Source: Hymenobacter pini (GTDB lineage Bacteria > Bacteroidota > Bacteroidia > Cytophagales > Hymenobacteraceae). From it: DNA of 64,000 bases. The first letter of the stretch is position 1. The number at the start of each line of letters is the position of its first letter. A program made the position numbers and the translations under genes. Location of the stretch: positions 310,001 to 374,000 of the forward strand of contig NZ_JAIZZH010000003.1 in the NCBI RefSeq assembly GCF_020421205.1, in the 5' to 3' direction. Under the pieces are notes generated by a model that saw only the letters and a program-made list of their open reading frames with translations, ran no database searches and had not been told where the DNA came from. Positions 52,557 to 61,493 of the stretch are shown piece after piece.

Positions 52557-53117
52557 CTAGCGGTTCTGCAGGGCGTCGAGGGCCACGTTCAGGCGCAGCA
52601 CGTTCACCCGGTCGGGGCCGAAGGCGCTGTGCTGGGTGTGCTCCGCTACCAGGGCCTGCACCTTGGCGGCAGCGAGGTTGCGGGCTTTGGCCACGCGGGC
52701 CACCTGCACGGCGGCGGCGGCGGGCGAGAGGTGCGGGTCGAGGCCGGAGCCGGAGGCAGTGAGCAGTTCGGCCGGTACCTGGGCCTTGGTTACGCCGGGA
52801 TTCTGCACCAGAAACGTATCGAGGCGGGCCTGCACGGTGGCCAGGTACTCGGGGTTGCTGGGGCCTTTGTTTGAGCCGGCCGAGCCGGCGGCGTTGTAGT
52901 CCACGGCCGAGGGGCGGCCCTGGAAGTACTCGGGCCGGGTGAAGTTCTGGCCCACGTTGTCGTAGCCCACCTCGCGGCCCTTGTGGCGGATGGTTTCGCC
53001 CTGGCCGCCGGCCGGGGCCAGCTGAGCGCCGGCCCACACCAACGCGGGGTAAATCAGGCAGCACACCACCAGCAGCACAAGGGTCAGGCGGAATGCGGGA
53101 AGCAGGTTCTGTTTCAT
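52557..53117 (-). CDS. kdpC: Potassium-transporting ATPase subunit KdpC
   Basis: The 186-residue protein has one N-terminal membrane helix (LTLVLLVVCCLIYPALVWAGAQL) and the periplasmic KdpC domain with VGYDNVGQNFTRPEYFQGRPSAV, ASGSGLDPHLSPAAAAVQVARVA and VNVLRLNVALDAL. KdpC stabilises the KdpFABC complex and helps K+ binding. The start at 53117 is the family's usual N-terminus. Unusually, it is separated from kdpB by an antiparallel gene at 53151-53717. Confidence 0.93.
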   Translation of the reverse strand: MKQNLLPAFRLTLVLLVVCCLIYPALVWAGAQLAPAGGQGETIRHKGREVGYDNVGQNFTRPEYFQGRPSAVDYNAAGSAGSNKGPSNPEYLATVQARLDTFLVQNPGVTKAQVPAELLTASGSGLDPHLSPAAAAVQVARVAKARNLAAAKVQALVAEHTQHSAFGPDRVNVLRLNVALDALQNR

Positions 53118-53118
53118 G

Positions 53119-53145
53119 TTGATTTCAAAGTCGTTAGTAAATTTG
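53119..53145 (+). promoter_or_regulatory. Possible promoter of the antiparallel gene inside kdp
   Basis: TAAATTTG at 53138-53145 matches TANNTTTG, with TTG at 53119-53121. The ATG of the inserted gene is at 53151, so the mRNA would have almost no leader. Confidence 0.4.
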
Positions 53146-53150
53146 AGCGT

Positions 53151-53717
53151 ATGCCTGACGTCCCGATTCCAGATGATCAAATGGTTACCGTGATGGTGGC
53201 ACAGACCACTTTTGCCGTTCTCACACTACCTGGCAAAAGCTTTAGAGTCGATTTCCTGGATAAAGCAGAAGCCTATCTGAAGCCCGGGGCACGGGGTAAA
53301 TTCAGCTACTATTCAGAGCATCCATTGCTGTTGCAATACAACAGCAGCATGGTGTCAGTCTACATTAATTCGCGGCCCACAGATCCAAAAGCCCTTTTCG
53401 AGACAATCCAAGCAAGAATTGAATTGTTGCTTCAGGGCTGGCACGCTTGGCAACCTGTGCTATCTGGAGACGTCAGTCAGTTTAAGAGAAACTTGCTTGA
53501 TGGCAGCGGCATATTGCTACAAAATGCGCCCGCTGAAATGGCTAAAATTGTCATTGATGCCTGTGCTGAGCACAATGTATTGACTTGGGCTACCGATGCC
53601 ATCAACAGACGCTCCCCACCCTCCAAATTGCTGCTCATTGGCACTCATTTCGTCATTGCGCGAGACTTCCGCTTTACCGAAGTTTTTACAGAAAAAGCCC
53701 CACTACCAGGTCGATAA
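53151..53717 (+). CDS. Hypothetical protein inserted antiparallel between kdpB and kdpC
   Basis: The 188-residue protein ([20 protein letters not shown]...) has no signal peptide or membrane helix and no motif that I recognise. It lies backwards in the kdp operon: its head is 33 bases from the kdpC start, and its tail overlaps the kdpB 3' end by 32 bases. Base composition is richer in A+T than kdpB and kdpC, suggesting a later arrival. It has a promoter-like element of its own. Whether it affects K+ uptake is unknown. Confidence 0.65.
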   Translation: MPDVPIPDDQMVTVMVAQTTFAVLTLPGKSFRVDFLDKAEAYLKPGARGKFSYYSEHPLLLQYNSSMVSVYINSRPTDPKALFETIQARIELLLQGWHAWQPVLSGDVSQFKRNLLDGSGILLQNAPAEMAKIVIDACAEHNVLTWATDAINRRSPPSKLLLIGTHFVIARDFRFTEVFTEKAPLPGR

Positions 53718-55734
53718 CCTTAATGCCGATGAACGGCACGATGACGCCGCCCAGGCCGTACACCAGCAGGTTGCGGCGCAGCAGGGCCGAGGCCCCAATG
53801 GGCTTGTAGGCCACCCCGCGCAGCGCCAGCGGCACCAGCAGCGGAATAATTACGGCGTTGAAAATCACGGCCGAGAGGATGGCCGACTGCGGCGACTTCA
53901 GGCCCATGATGTTGAGCGCGCCCAGGGCCGGAATGGCCACCATGAACAGCGCGGGTACAATGGCGAAGTACTTGGCCACGTCGTTGGCAATCGAAAACGT
54001 GGTGAGCGTGCCGCGCGTCATCAGCAGCTGCTTCCCGATTTCCACTACCTCGATGAGCTTGGTGGGGTCGTTGTCGAGGTCCACCATGTTGCCGGCCTCT
54101 TTGGCGGCCTGGGTGCCCGAGTTCATAGCCACTCCCACATCGGCCTGGGCCAGAGCGGGGGCGTCGTTGGTGCCGTCGCCCATCATGGCTACCAGTTTGC
54201 CCTGCTGCTGCTCGCGGCGGATGTAGGTCATCTTGTCCTCGGGCTTGGCCTCGGCAATGAAGTCGTCTACCCCGGCTTTTTCGGCAATAAACTTGGCCGT
54301 GAGCGGGTTGTCGCCGGTTACCATGACGGTTTTGATGCCCATTTTGCGCAGGCGCTCGAACCGCTCCTGAATGCCGGGCTTGATGATGTCCTGCAGCTCC
54401 ACCACGCCCAGCACCTGGTCGTTCTGGCTGACCACCAGCGGGGTGCCGCCGTTGCTGGCAATGGCTTCCACGCGCTGGGTAGTTTCCTGGGGGAAGGGCT
54501 GGTTGGCACGGGCGGCCAACTGCCGGATGGCATCGGAAGCGCCCTTGCGCAGGCGGGTGCCGTCGGGCAGCGTCACGCCCGAGCTGCGGGTTTCGGCCGT
54601 GAACTTGATCAGCTCAGCGCCCTGCAGGCGGGTGCGCAGGCCGGCTACGTCGGAGCGGCGGGTTTCGCCGGCCAGCTCCACAATGCTCTTGCCCTCGGGC
54701 GTTTCGTCGGTGAGCGAGGCCAGGGTGGCGGCCTCTACCATCTGGGCCTCCGTGATGCCGGGCGCGGGCCAGAAGTGGGTGGCTTTGCGGTTGCCGATGG
54801 TGATGGTGCCGGTTTTGTCGAGCAGCAGCACGTCGATGTCGCCGGCCGTTTCCACAGCTTTGCCACTTTTGGTGATGACGTTAGCGCGCAAGGCACGGTC
54901 CATGCCCGCAATACCGATGGCCGAGAGCAGCCCGCCGATGGTAGTCGGAATCAGGCACACGAACAGGGCAATGAAGGCCGAAATGGCAATGGGCGTCTTG
55001 GAATACTCGGCAAACGGCTGCAGCGTCACGCACACCAGCACGAACACCAGCGTAAATCCGGCCAGCAGAATGGTGAGGGCAATTTCGTTGGGCGTTTTCT
55101 GCCGCGAAGCACCTTCCACCAAGGCAATCATCTTGTCCAGAAACGACTCGCCGGGGGCCGTCGTCACCACCACTTTAATGCGGTCCGACAGCACCTTGGT
55201 ACCGCCCGTTACGCTGGATTTATCCCCGCCGGCCTCCCGAATCACCGGGGCCGACTCGCCCGTAATTGCCGACTCGTCAATGGTAGCCAGCCCCTCAATG
55301 ATTTCGCCATCAGTAGGAATAATTTCGCCGGCTTCCACCAGGAAAATCTGGCCTTTCTGGAGCTGGGAGGAGGAAACCGACGACTCCTGGCCGTTGGCGT
55401 CGAGGACGCGGGCGGGCGTTTCCTCGCGGGTTTTGCGCAGGCTTTCGGCCTGGGCCTTGCCGCGGGCCTCGGCAATGGCCTCGGCGAAGTTGGCGAACAG
55501 CAGCGTCAGGAACAGCACCACAAACACGGTGAAGTTGTAGCCGAACGAGCCCTGGGCGGCATCGGGCTTCACCAGTAGCCCCAGCGTCACGAGCAGCATC
55601 ACCACCGTCCCAATTTCCACGGTGAACATCACCGGGTTGCGGAACATGATGCGCGGGTCGAGCTTCACGAACGCCTGTTTCACGGCCTCCGACACCAGCG
55701 CGGGTTGAAAGAGAGATTGAGATTTCGTTGACAT
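53686..55734 (-). CDS. kdpB: Potassium-transporting ATPase subunit KdpB
   Basis: The 682-residue P-type ATPase has the phosphorylation loop [16 protein letters not shown], the actuator motif [13 protein letters not shown], and [32 protein letters not shown] with the hinge [19 protein letters not shown]. It drives K+ uptake in the KdpFABC complex. About seven membrane helices are present. Length and motifs match. The gap to kdpA (55735-55904) carries a dispersed GC-rich fold-back. Confidence 0.96.
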   Translation of the reverse strand: MSTKSQSLFQPALVSEAVKQAFVKLDPRIMFRNPVMFTVEIGTVVMLLVTLGLLVKPDAAQGSFGYNFTVFVVLFLTLLFANFAEAIAEARGKAQAESLRKTREETPARVLDANGQESSVSSSQLQKGQIFLVEAGEIIPTDGEIIEGLATIDESAITGESAPVIREAGGDKSSVTGGTKVLSDRIKVVVTTAPGESFLDKMIALVEGASRQKTPNEIALTILLAGFTLVFVLVCVTLQPFAEYSKTPIAISAFIALFVCLIPTTIGGLLSAIGIAGMDRALRANVITKSGKAVETAGDIDVLLLDKTGTITIGNRKATHFWPAPGITEAQMVEAATLASLTDETPEGKSIVELAGETRRSDVAGLRTRLQGAELIKFTAETRSSGVTLPDGTRLRKGASDAIRQLAARANQPFPQETTQRVEAIASNGGTPLVVSQNDQVLGVVELQDIIKPGIQERFERLRKMGIKTVMVTGDNPLTAKFIAEKAGVDDFIAEAKPEDKMTYIRREQQQGKLVAMMGDGTNDAPALAQADVGVAMNSGTQAAKEAGNMVDLDNDPTKLIEVVEIGKQLLMTRGTLTTFSIANDVAKYFAIVPALFMVAIPALGALNIMGLKSPQSAILSAVIFNAVIIPLLVPLALRGVAYKPIGASALLRRNLLVYGLGGVIVPFIGIKVIDLVVGLFL

Positions 55735-55740
55735 ATCGTG

Positions 55741-55907
55741 GACCCCACCCCCCGGCCCCCTCCCCTCCGGGAGAGGGGGAGCCTGACGAGGATTTAGTGG
55801 GGTAGTTATTTGGTGTGGGCAGCCTTTTGGCCACTCAGCAAGTGAATGATGTCGAAAGAGGCTAACCTAAGCCCCTCTCCCGGAGGGGAGGGGTTGGGGT
55901 GGGGTTA
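55741..55907. repeat. Dispersed CCCCTCTCCCGG-type fold-back between kdpB and kdpA
   Basis: CCCCCTCCCCTCCGGGAGAG (about 55760-55780) and the inverted CCCCTCTCCCGGAGGGGAGGGG (55871-55892) pair as arms, with flanking GGGGTGGGG/CCCCACCCC. It ends at the kdpA stop codon (55905-55907). Confidence 0.8.
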
Positions 55908-57605
55908 ATACAGCGAGAAATGCTCGGCCAGCGGCCCTAACGCCAGGGCCGGGAAGAAGGCCAGGGCGGCAATGATGACGATGACGGCCAGTACCATCAC
56001 CCCGAAGGTGGCCGTGTCGGCGGGCAGGGTGCCGGCGCTTTCGGGCACGTACTTCTTGCGGGCCAACAGGCCGGCAATGGCTACCGGGCCCACAATGGGT
56101 AGGAAGCGGGCCAGCAGCAGCACCACGCCGGTGCTGATGTTCCACCAGGGCGTGTTGTCGCCGAGGCCCTCGAAGCCGGAGCCGTTGTTGGCCGAGGCGG
56201 AGGTGAATTCATACAGCATCTCGGAGAAGCCGTGGTAGCCGGGGTTGGCCAGCCAGCCGCTGTACTCGGTGGGATTGCCGGCGTAGAGGTGAGCCGTGAG
56301 GGCCGTGCCCGCCAGAATCAGCAGCGGGTGCAGCAGCGTCACGATGACGGCAATTTTCATCTCGCGGGCCTCAATCTTCTTACCCAGCAGCTCGGGCGTG
56401 CGGCCCACCATCAGGCCGGCAATGAACACGGCAATAATGAGGTAGGCGAAGAAGTTGAGCAAGCCCACGCCGCAGCCGCCGTAGAAGGCGTTGGTCATCA
56501 TGCCCAGCATCTGGCTCATGCCCGAAATCGGCATAAACGAGTCGTGCATGGAATTCACCGAGCCGCAGCTGATGATGGTGTTAGTAATGCTCCAATAGGC
56601 CGAAGCCGCGGCCCCGAGGCGGATTTCCTTGCCCTCCATAGCCCCCAGCGCCTGATCGACGCCGAGCTTAGCAATGGCGGGGTTGCCGTGCATCTCGTAG
56701 TACACCGTGGGAGCCAGCAGGGCCACGAAGCCCACCGTCATCACCCCAAAAATCATGTAAGCCAGCTTGCGGCGCTTCAAGTAGAAGCCCAGCGCAAACA
56801 CCATGGCAATGGGGATAATCACCAGGGCAATGTTCTCGACGGCATTGGTGAGAAAGTTGGGGTTTTCGAGCGGGTGGGCCGAGTTGGCGCCGTAGAAACC
56901 GCCCCCGTTGGTACCCAGCTCCTTAATGGCTACCATGGCGGCCACCGGCCCGCGGCTCACGGCCACCGAGTCGCCCTGCAAGGAAATCAGTTCCTGCTTG
57001 CCCTGCAGCGTCATGGGCGTGCCGTTGAAGGCCAGGATGAGGGCAATCAGCAGCGAACCGGGCAGCAGCAGGCGGGTGAGGCTCTTCACGAAGTAGTCGT
57101 AGAAGTTGCCCAGCTTCTCGGTGGTGCGCGTCTGGAGGGCGTTGAACACCACCACGGCCGCCGCAATACCGGTAGCGGCACTCACAAACTGCAGGAAGGT
57201 AATCACCACAATCTGCGAGAGATACGACAGGCCCGACTCGCCGGAGTAGTGCTGCAGGTTGCAGTTCACCAGAAAGGAAATGGCCGTATTGAAGGCCAGA
57301 TCAGGCGACATCGAGGGGTTGCCGTCGGGGTTGAGCGGCAGGCTGCCCTGGGTGCACAGCACCAGCATGGCCAGCAGGAACCACACTAGGTTGATGGTGA
57401 GCAGCGCCACCATGTGCTGCTGCCACGTCATCTCGCGGCGGGCATCAATGCCCGAGAGCCGGTAGATGCCATTCTCGACGGGCCGCATAAAGTCGAGCAG
57501 GTTCTTTTCGCCCCGGAACACCCGGGCCAGATACGCGCCCAGCGGCAGGGCCAGCACCAGCGTGATGAGGTAAATTCCGCCGATGCTGAGTAGTTCGTTG
57601 TTCAT
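55905..57605 (-). CDS. kdpA: Potassium-transporting ATPase subunit KdpA
   Basis: The 566-residue membrane protein has about ten helices and the selectivity regions SFLVNCNLQHYSGESGLSY, GTNGGGFYGANSAHPLENP and the matching later repeats (CGSVNSMHDS; SASANNGSGFEGL). KdpA holds the K+ pore of the Kdp complex. The start at 57605 (MNNELLSIGGIYL) is the family's N-terminus. It follows kdpF 90 bases downstream of a word-built repeat. Confidence 0.95.
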   Translation of the reverse strand: MNNELLSIGGIYLITLVLALPLGAYLARVFRGEKNLLDFMRPVENGIYRLSGIDARREMTWQQHMVALLTINLVWFLLAMLVLCTQGSLPLNPDGNPSMSPDLAFNTAISFLVNCNLQHYSGESGLSYLSQIVVITFLQFVSAATGIAAAVVVFNALQTRTTEKLGNFYDYFVKSLTRLLLPGSLLIALILAFNGTPMTLQGKQELISLQGDSVAVSRGPVAAMVAIKELGTNGGGFYGANSAHPLENPNFLTNAVENIALVIIPIAMVFALGFYLKRRKLAYMIFGVMTVGFVALLAPTVYYEMHGNPAIAKLGVDQALGAMEGKEIRLGAAASAYWSITNTIISCGSVNSMHDSFMPISGMSQMLGMMTNAFYGGCGVGLLNFFAYLIIAVFIAGLMVGRTPELLGKKIEAREMKIAVIVTLLHPLLILAGTALTAHLYAGNPTEYSGWLANPGYHGFSEMLYEFTSASANNGSGFEGLGDNTPWWNISTGVVLLLARFLPIVGPVAIAGLLARKKYVPESAGTLPADTATFGVMVLAVIVIIAALAFFPALALGPLAEHFSLY

Positions 57606-57607
57606 TT

Positions 57608-57692
57608 TCGGTGAGTTGCCGGTTGCCGGTTGCCAGTTACCAGTTGTCAATCGTCGAACGACCTGACAACGTGCAACTGGCAACGGGCAACA
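57608..57692. repeat. Word-built fold-back between kdpF and kdpA
   Basis: GTTGCCAGTT...CAGTTGTC on the left and GACAACGTGCAACTGGCAAC on the right are imperfect inverses, built from reiterated GTTGCC/AACTGG words, like 61411-61489. Confidence 0.75.
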
Positions 57693-57695
57693 GAA

Positions 57696-57776
57696 TTAGA
57701 ATTTCTCCGGGCGCAGCAGCACGTAGCAGAGGTAGCCGAACGTGGCGAGGGAGAGGAAAAACAGGGAGACCATCAT
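57696..57776 (-). CDS. kdpF: KdpF subunit (26 residues)
   Basis: ATG ATG at 57776 opens a 26-residue frame that reads MMVSLFFLSLATFGYLCYVL then LRPEKF and stops at TAA (57696). One membrane helix followed by LRPEKF fits KdpF of the Kdp complex, which stabilises KdpA. It lies just upstream of kdpA, in the usual place. It is too short for routine gene calling. Confidence 0.82.
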   Translation of the reverse strand: MMVSLFFLSLATFGYLCYVLLRPEKF

Positions 57777-57788
57777 GGCGCGACGGGG

Positions 57789-57884
57789 TTAGATCTGGTC
57801 GAAGAAATCGACGGACTTGTAGAAGAGCCAGAAGCCGGCCAGGCCGGCGGCCGTGAGCACGGCAATCATCAAGAGCGGAGCCAT
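57789..57884 (-). CDS. Tiny membrane peptide upstream of kdpF
   Basis: ATG at 57884 opens a 31-residue frame (APLLMIAVLTAAGLAGFW, then LFYKSVDFFDQI) ending in TAA at 57789, twelve bases before kdpF. It has one membrane helix and an amphipathic tail with two aromatic pairs. I do not recognise a named family. Its position and kept frame suggest a kdp-associated peptide. Confidence 0.6.
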   Translation of the reverse strand: MAPLLMIAVLTAAGLAGFWLFYKSVDFFDQI

Positions 57885-57908
57885 TGGCAAAGCGAAAAAG
57901 CAGCGGCC

Positions 57909-58262
57909 CTAGGGCAGCATGGTGGTGTGCGGATAGTGATAGGTCTGGTAAAGGCGGGCGGGCATGAGCTGGCGGGCCAGCTGGTTGCCGTAGGTGCTGC
58001 CATCGAGGTACAGGCAGTGCAGGTACACGTTTTCGATGGCGCGGGCCAGGTAAACGTCGCCCTGGCGCAGCAGGCGGTCGGCCACCTCGAAGCAGCGCTT
58101 GAGCAGGGCCAGCTGGCCGGCCTCGGCGGCTTCGCGGGTGAAGGTGGCAAAGCAGCTCAGCTGCCGGTACAGGCTCTGGCGCGTGGCCGGTACTTGTAGT
58201 TCCGCCCCCAGCTCGGGGAAGCTTTCCAGCAACAGGGTGGCGGTTTCGGAAGAAGAAGTCAT
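57909..58262 (-). CDS. Small kdp-associated protein, DUF7674-like
   Basis: The 117-residue protein is helical and soluble (LLESFPELGAELQVPATRQSLYRQL; FEVADRLLRQGDVYLARAIENVYLHCL; LPAR-like end LMPARLYQTYHYPH). It resembles small proteins annotated as DUF7674; I hold this name tentatively. It is the first gene of the kdp transcript and lies 24 bases before the tiny membrane peptide. A role in regulation or assembly would be an inference. Confidence 0.6.
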   Translation of the reverse strand: MTSSSETATLLLESFPELGAELQVPATRQSLYRQLSCFATFTREAAEAGQLALLKRCFEVADRLLRQGDVYLARAIENVYLHCLYLDGSTYGNQLARQLMPARLYQTYHYPHTTMLP

Positions 58263-58454
58263 CTGACGAGATGAAAAGAAGTGGAACGGGTCCGTGCGTG
58301 AACCTGCGTCGGCGGGGCATGGCGCTGGGCTGGTTGTCAGGCACCCCAGCACCGGCCCCGGTTCGGTCCGTTTGCCGAATCGACGAATGGCTCGGGCGTC
58401 CTCTTGCCAATCCAGGCCCACATCCGGCCACCACCCACCATTTTCACTGCATTG

Positions 58455-58469
58455 ATCTGATTATCAGAT
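58455..58469. promoter_or_regulatory. Palindrome upstream of the kdp transcript
   Basis: ATCTGAT-T-ATCAGAT is a perfect 7-1-7 palindrome in an AT-rich patch (58450-58490), about 190 bases before the DUF7674-like start. It may be an operator for the kdp transcript. Confidence 0.35.
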
Positions 58470-58516
58470 TAAAATATTTTCCTCCCTCTCCCACCCCACG
58501 CACTGGGCACAAAAAA

Positions 58517-58562
58517 ACCGAGTCATTCTGACCCGGTAGGCTGGTCAGAATAACCCGGTTTG
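58517..58562. terminator. Hairpin between the NtrC-type gene and the kdp transcript
   Basis: ATTCTGACC (58524-58532) pairs with GGTCAGAAT, extended by imperfect AACCGAGT / ACCCGGTT arms and A/T-rich ends. Confidence 0.5.
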
Positions 58563-58575
58563 GTAGGGTGCTTGT

Positions 58576-58648
58576 GTCCCAGGGCTGAAGCCCTGGGCTA
58601 GTAAAGGACGAGCGGACGCTACGTAGCCCAGGGCTTCAGCTCTGGGAC
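58576..58648. repeat. Dispersed CCCAGGGCTGAAGCCCTGGG-type fold-back, copy 2
   Basis: GTCCCAGGGCTGAAG followed by CCCTGGGCTA (58576-58600) is inverted at 58624-58648 (TAGCCCAGGGCTTCAG, then CTCTGGGAC). Same class as 52270-52355. Confidence 0.85.
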
Positions 58649-58691
58649 GCAGGCGGCGTCATTCAACGCCGAGACTCCAACTATTGCGTCT

Positions 58692-60044
58692 CTACAGCCC
58701 GTATTCCTGAATCTTGCGGTAGAGGGTTTTGGTGCCGATGCCGAGCTGGCGGGCGGCTTCCATCTTGTTGCCGCCGGTATCGTGGAGCACCTGGCGGATA
58801 TGGCGCTTTTCCAGGGTACGCAGACTGTTATCGGAGGCTTCATCGGTGCCGGGGGCGGCGGGCAGGTAGTGGAAGTCGGCGGGCAGGTCGTCCACCGTTA
58901 CGGTGTCGCCGTCGGCCAGTATGGCGGCGCGCTCCAGCACGTTTTTCAGCTCCCGCACGTTGCCCCGCCAGTCGTGGCCGCGCAGCTGCTCCAGCACCTC
59001 GGGCTCCAGGCCGCGCAGGCGGCGGCGCAGCTTGCCGGCGAAGAATTGGAGGAAATACTCGGCCAGCAGGGGCACATCCTCGCGCCGCTCGTTCAGGCCC
59101 GGTACCGGCACCGTGAATACGGCCAAGCGGTAGTACAAATCGGGGCGGAAGTGGCCGGCTTCGGCCTCCTGGCGCAGGTTGCGGTTGGTGGCCGCCACAA
59201 TGCGCACGTTCACGTTGGTGGGCCGAGTATCGCCGAGCTTGGTGAACTGCTGGGTTTCCAGCACCCTGAGGAATTTGGCCTGCACATTCAGCTCCAGTTC
59301 CCCGATTTCGTCCAGGAACAAGGTGCCGCCGTTGGCTTCCTCCAATAGCCCCTTCTTATCCGTCAGCGCCCCCGTAAACGCGCCTTTGCGGTAGCCAAAC
59401 AGCTCAGACTCCAGCAAATCTTTGGGGAAGGCCGAGCAGTTCACGGCCACAAACGGCTTGTTGCGGCGCGGACTGGCCTGGTGGATGGCCTGGGCAAACA
59501 GCTCCTTGCCTGCCCCGGTGGGCCCTTCCAGCAGCACGGTACTGTCGGTGGGGGCGGCGCGCTCGGCCAGCTTGCGGGCCTGCAGCAGCGCCCGGGAGCG
59601 GCCAATCATGCTGTCGAAACTGTACTGGGCCCCAACTTTCTTCTCGAGGTCGGCCACGCGGCGCTGCAGACGGGCCCGGTCGGCGGCGCGCTCTACCACC
59701 ACCAGCAGCTGGTCGTCGGAGTCGCCCTTGGTGAGGTAGTCGAAAGCGCCTTCCTTCATGGCCCGCACGCCGTCGGGGATGGTGCCATAGGCCGTCATCA
59801 AAATTACCTCAGCCAATGGAGCTACTTGCTTGTAGCGCGGCAGCAAGTCGAGGCCGTAGCCGTCGGGCAGTTTCACGTCACTCAGCACTACCAGTACCTC
59901 ATCGGCGTGCTGGCGCAGCAGCTCCAAGCCACGATACGCATCGGGTGCCTGCCACACACTATACCCTTCCAGCTCCAGCATGCGAGCAATTGCCTGACGC
60001 AGCGGGGCTTCGTCGTCGATGAGCAGGAGCGAATTGTCAGGCAT
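58692..60044 (-). CDS. NtrC-type sigma-54-dependent response regulator
   Basis: The 450-residue protein has a receiver domain (about 5-120; phospho-Asp about residue 56 in VVLSDVKLPDG), an AAA+ domain (about 145-375) with GPTGAGKELFA (Walker A), the sigma-54 contact loop GAFTGA and GGTLFLDEIGELELN, and a Fis-type helix-turn-helix at the end (about 405-450: NKMEAARQLGIGTKTLYRKI). It activates sigma-54 promoters by ATP hydrolysis. In Kdp loci the usual regulator is KdpE, of another family; its adjacency here suggests a replacement. A clear sigma-54 promoter was not found upstream of kdp. Confidence 0.9.
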   Translation of the reverse strand: MPDNSLLLIDDEAPLRQAIARMLELEGYSVWQAPDAYRGLELLRQHADEVLVVLSDVKLPDGYGLDLLPRYKQVAPLAEVILMTAYGTIPDGVRAMKEGAFDYLTKGDSDDQLLVVVERAADRARLQRRVADLEKKVGAQYSFDSMIGRSRALLQARKLAERAAPTDSTVLLEGPTGAGKELFAQAIHQASPRRNKPFVAVNCSAFPKDLLESELFGYRKGAFTGALTDKKGLLEEANGGTLFLDEIGELELNVQAKFLRVLETQQFTKLGDTRPTNVNVRIVAATNRNLRQEAEAGHFRPDLYYRLAVFTVPVPGLNERREDVPLLAEYFLQFFAGKLRRRLRGLEPEVLEQLRGHDWRGNVRELKNVLERAAILADGDTVTVDDLPADFHYLPAAPGTDEASDNSLRTLEKRHIRQVLHDTGGNKMEAARQLGIGTKTLYRKIQEYGL

Positions 60045-60223
60045 TTTTCGTCGGTAACCGGTACAGTAAATCCCCCAAAATTGATAAACCAGAACGTAAT
60101 ATTTGGTGCGCTCCGCTTTACTTATTCATAACCGTCCTTGCCTCAGCTAGTTGTTGGCCACTCCTCTTCAGGACGGAACCGGGCCACTACCGTAGGCCAC
60201 CTGTTCATCGCACTGCAAGTATA

Positions 60224-60270
60224 TAGTTTTGCCCCAAGGCTGTGGGCTGACTATGGCCTCCGTATCTTTG
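60224..60270 (+). promoter_or_regulatory. Candidate promoters of the ferredoxin reductase gene
   Basis: TAGTTTTG (60224-60231) and TATCTTTG (60263-60270) both match TANNTTTG. The -33 parts are not clear. The gap 60045-60392 has no gene. Confidence 0.4.
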
Positions 60271-60392
60271 CGCCCGCGTAACGCCCGACCGGTAGCGGTT
60301 TTACCGTTTAGGTCAACGATTTGCGGGTGTTGGCTGTTTAGCCAGTGGCCTGCGTACTACGGGCCAATTGTTTCGTTTTTCGCTGTTGTTGC

Positions 60393-61409
60393 ATGACTAA
60401 TTCTATTTCCACCGATATCTGTATTATCGGGGCGGGCCCGGTAGGGCTGTTTGCGGTGTTTGAAGCCGGACTGTTGAAACTGCGCTGCCACGTAGTGGAT
60501 GCCCTGCCGCAAGTAGGCGGGCAATTGTCGGAAATTTATCCGAAGAAGCCGATTTACGATATTCCGGGCTTCCCGGAAGTACTGGCCGGTGACCTGGTGC
60601 AAAACCTGATGCGGCAGATTGAGCCCTTCCACCCCACTTTCACGTTGGGTGAGCGGGTAGAAGGCTACCGCAAGCTGGAAGACGGCTCATTTGTGGTAAC
60701 TACCATCGACGGCACCGAAATCAACTGTAAAGCCATTGCCATTGCCGGCGGTCTGGGCTCCTTCGAGCCGCGCAAGCCCGCCATCGAAAGCCTCACCGAT
60801 TTTGAAGGCGGCAAAGGCGTGTACTACATGGTGCGCGACCCGGAAACCTTCCGCGACCAGCGCCTGGTAATTGCCGGCGGCGGCGACTCGGCCCTCGACT
60901 GGACAATTTTCCTGGCCGACGTGGCCAAGGAGGTAACCCTGGTACACCGCGGCACTACTTTCCGCGGCGCCGCCGACTCGGCCGAGAAAGTGAAGAACCT
61001 GCACGAAGCCGGCAAGGTGAAACTGGTGCTGAGCAGCAATGTAACCCACGTACACGGCAACGGCCGCCTCAATGCCGTGACCATTACCGGCAACAATGGC
61101 CAGGCGGAGCAGGTAGACGTGGATTCGTTCATCCCGCTGTTCGGCCTCACGCCCAAGCTGGGCCCGATTGGCGACTGGGGCCTGGAAATTGAAGATGACG
61201 CGGTGAAGGTGAACACGCTGGACTACTCCACCTCGGAGCCCGGTATCTTCGCCATCGGCGACATCAATACGTATCCGGGCAAGCTGAAGCTCATCCTCTG
61301 CGGCTTCCACGAGGCGGCGCTGATGTGCCAGGGTGCCTTTAAGTACATCTTCCCCGACAAAAAGTACACCCTCAAATACACTACCGTAAACGGGGTACCT
61401 ACTCTGTAA
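60393..61409 (+). CDS. Ferredoxin--NADP+ reductase, thioredoxin-reductase-like
   Basis: The 338-residue protein has the FAD-binding Rossmann motif CIIGAGPVGLFAVFEAGLL, the NADP-side motif VIAGGGDSALDW with LVHRGTTFRG, and a C-terminal IFAIGDINTYPGKLKLILCGFHEAALM. It lacks the redox CxxC of thioredoxin reductase, as in the YumC-type ferredoxin reductases. A 2Fe-2S ferredoxin gene follows 84 bases later. Reaction: electron transfer between NADPH and ferredoxin. Confidence 0.88.
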   Translation: MTNSISTDICIIGAGPVGLFAVFEAGLLKLRCHVVDALPQVGGQLSEIYPKKPIYDIPGFPEVLAGDLVQNLMRQIEPFHPTFTLGERVEGYRKLEDGSFVVTTIDGTEINCKAIAIAGGLGSFEPRKPAIESLTDFEGGKGVYYMVRDPETFRDQRLVIAGGGDSALDWTIFLADVAKEVTLVHRGTTFRGAADSAEKVKNLHEAGKVKLVLSSNVTHVHGNGRLNAVTITGNNGQAEQVDVDSFIPLFGLTPKLGPIGDWGLEIEDDAVKVNTLDYSTSEPGIFAIGDINTYPGKLKLILCGFHEAALMCQGAFKYIFPDKKYTLKYTTVNGVPTL

Positions 61410-61410
61410 G

Positions 61411-61489
61411 CAGTTGATAGTTACCGGTTGTCAGGTTGTTCTTCGGAATAGCGCACTGACAACCGGCAACTGACAACTGATAACTGAAT
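61411..61489. repeat. Word-built fold-back between the reductase and ferredoxin genes
   Basis: GTTGATAGTTACCGGTTGTC (left) and GACAACCGGCAACTGACAAC (right) are imperfect inverses of reiterated words. Confidence 0.75.
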
Positions 61490-61493
61490 ACTT

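Noticed and set aside
58263..58690. Sigma-54 promoter (TGGCAC-N5-TTGC) before the kdp transcript
   Set aside because: No good match on the minus strand could be found by eye.
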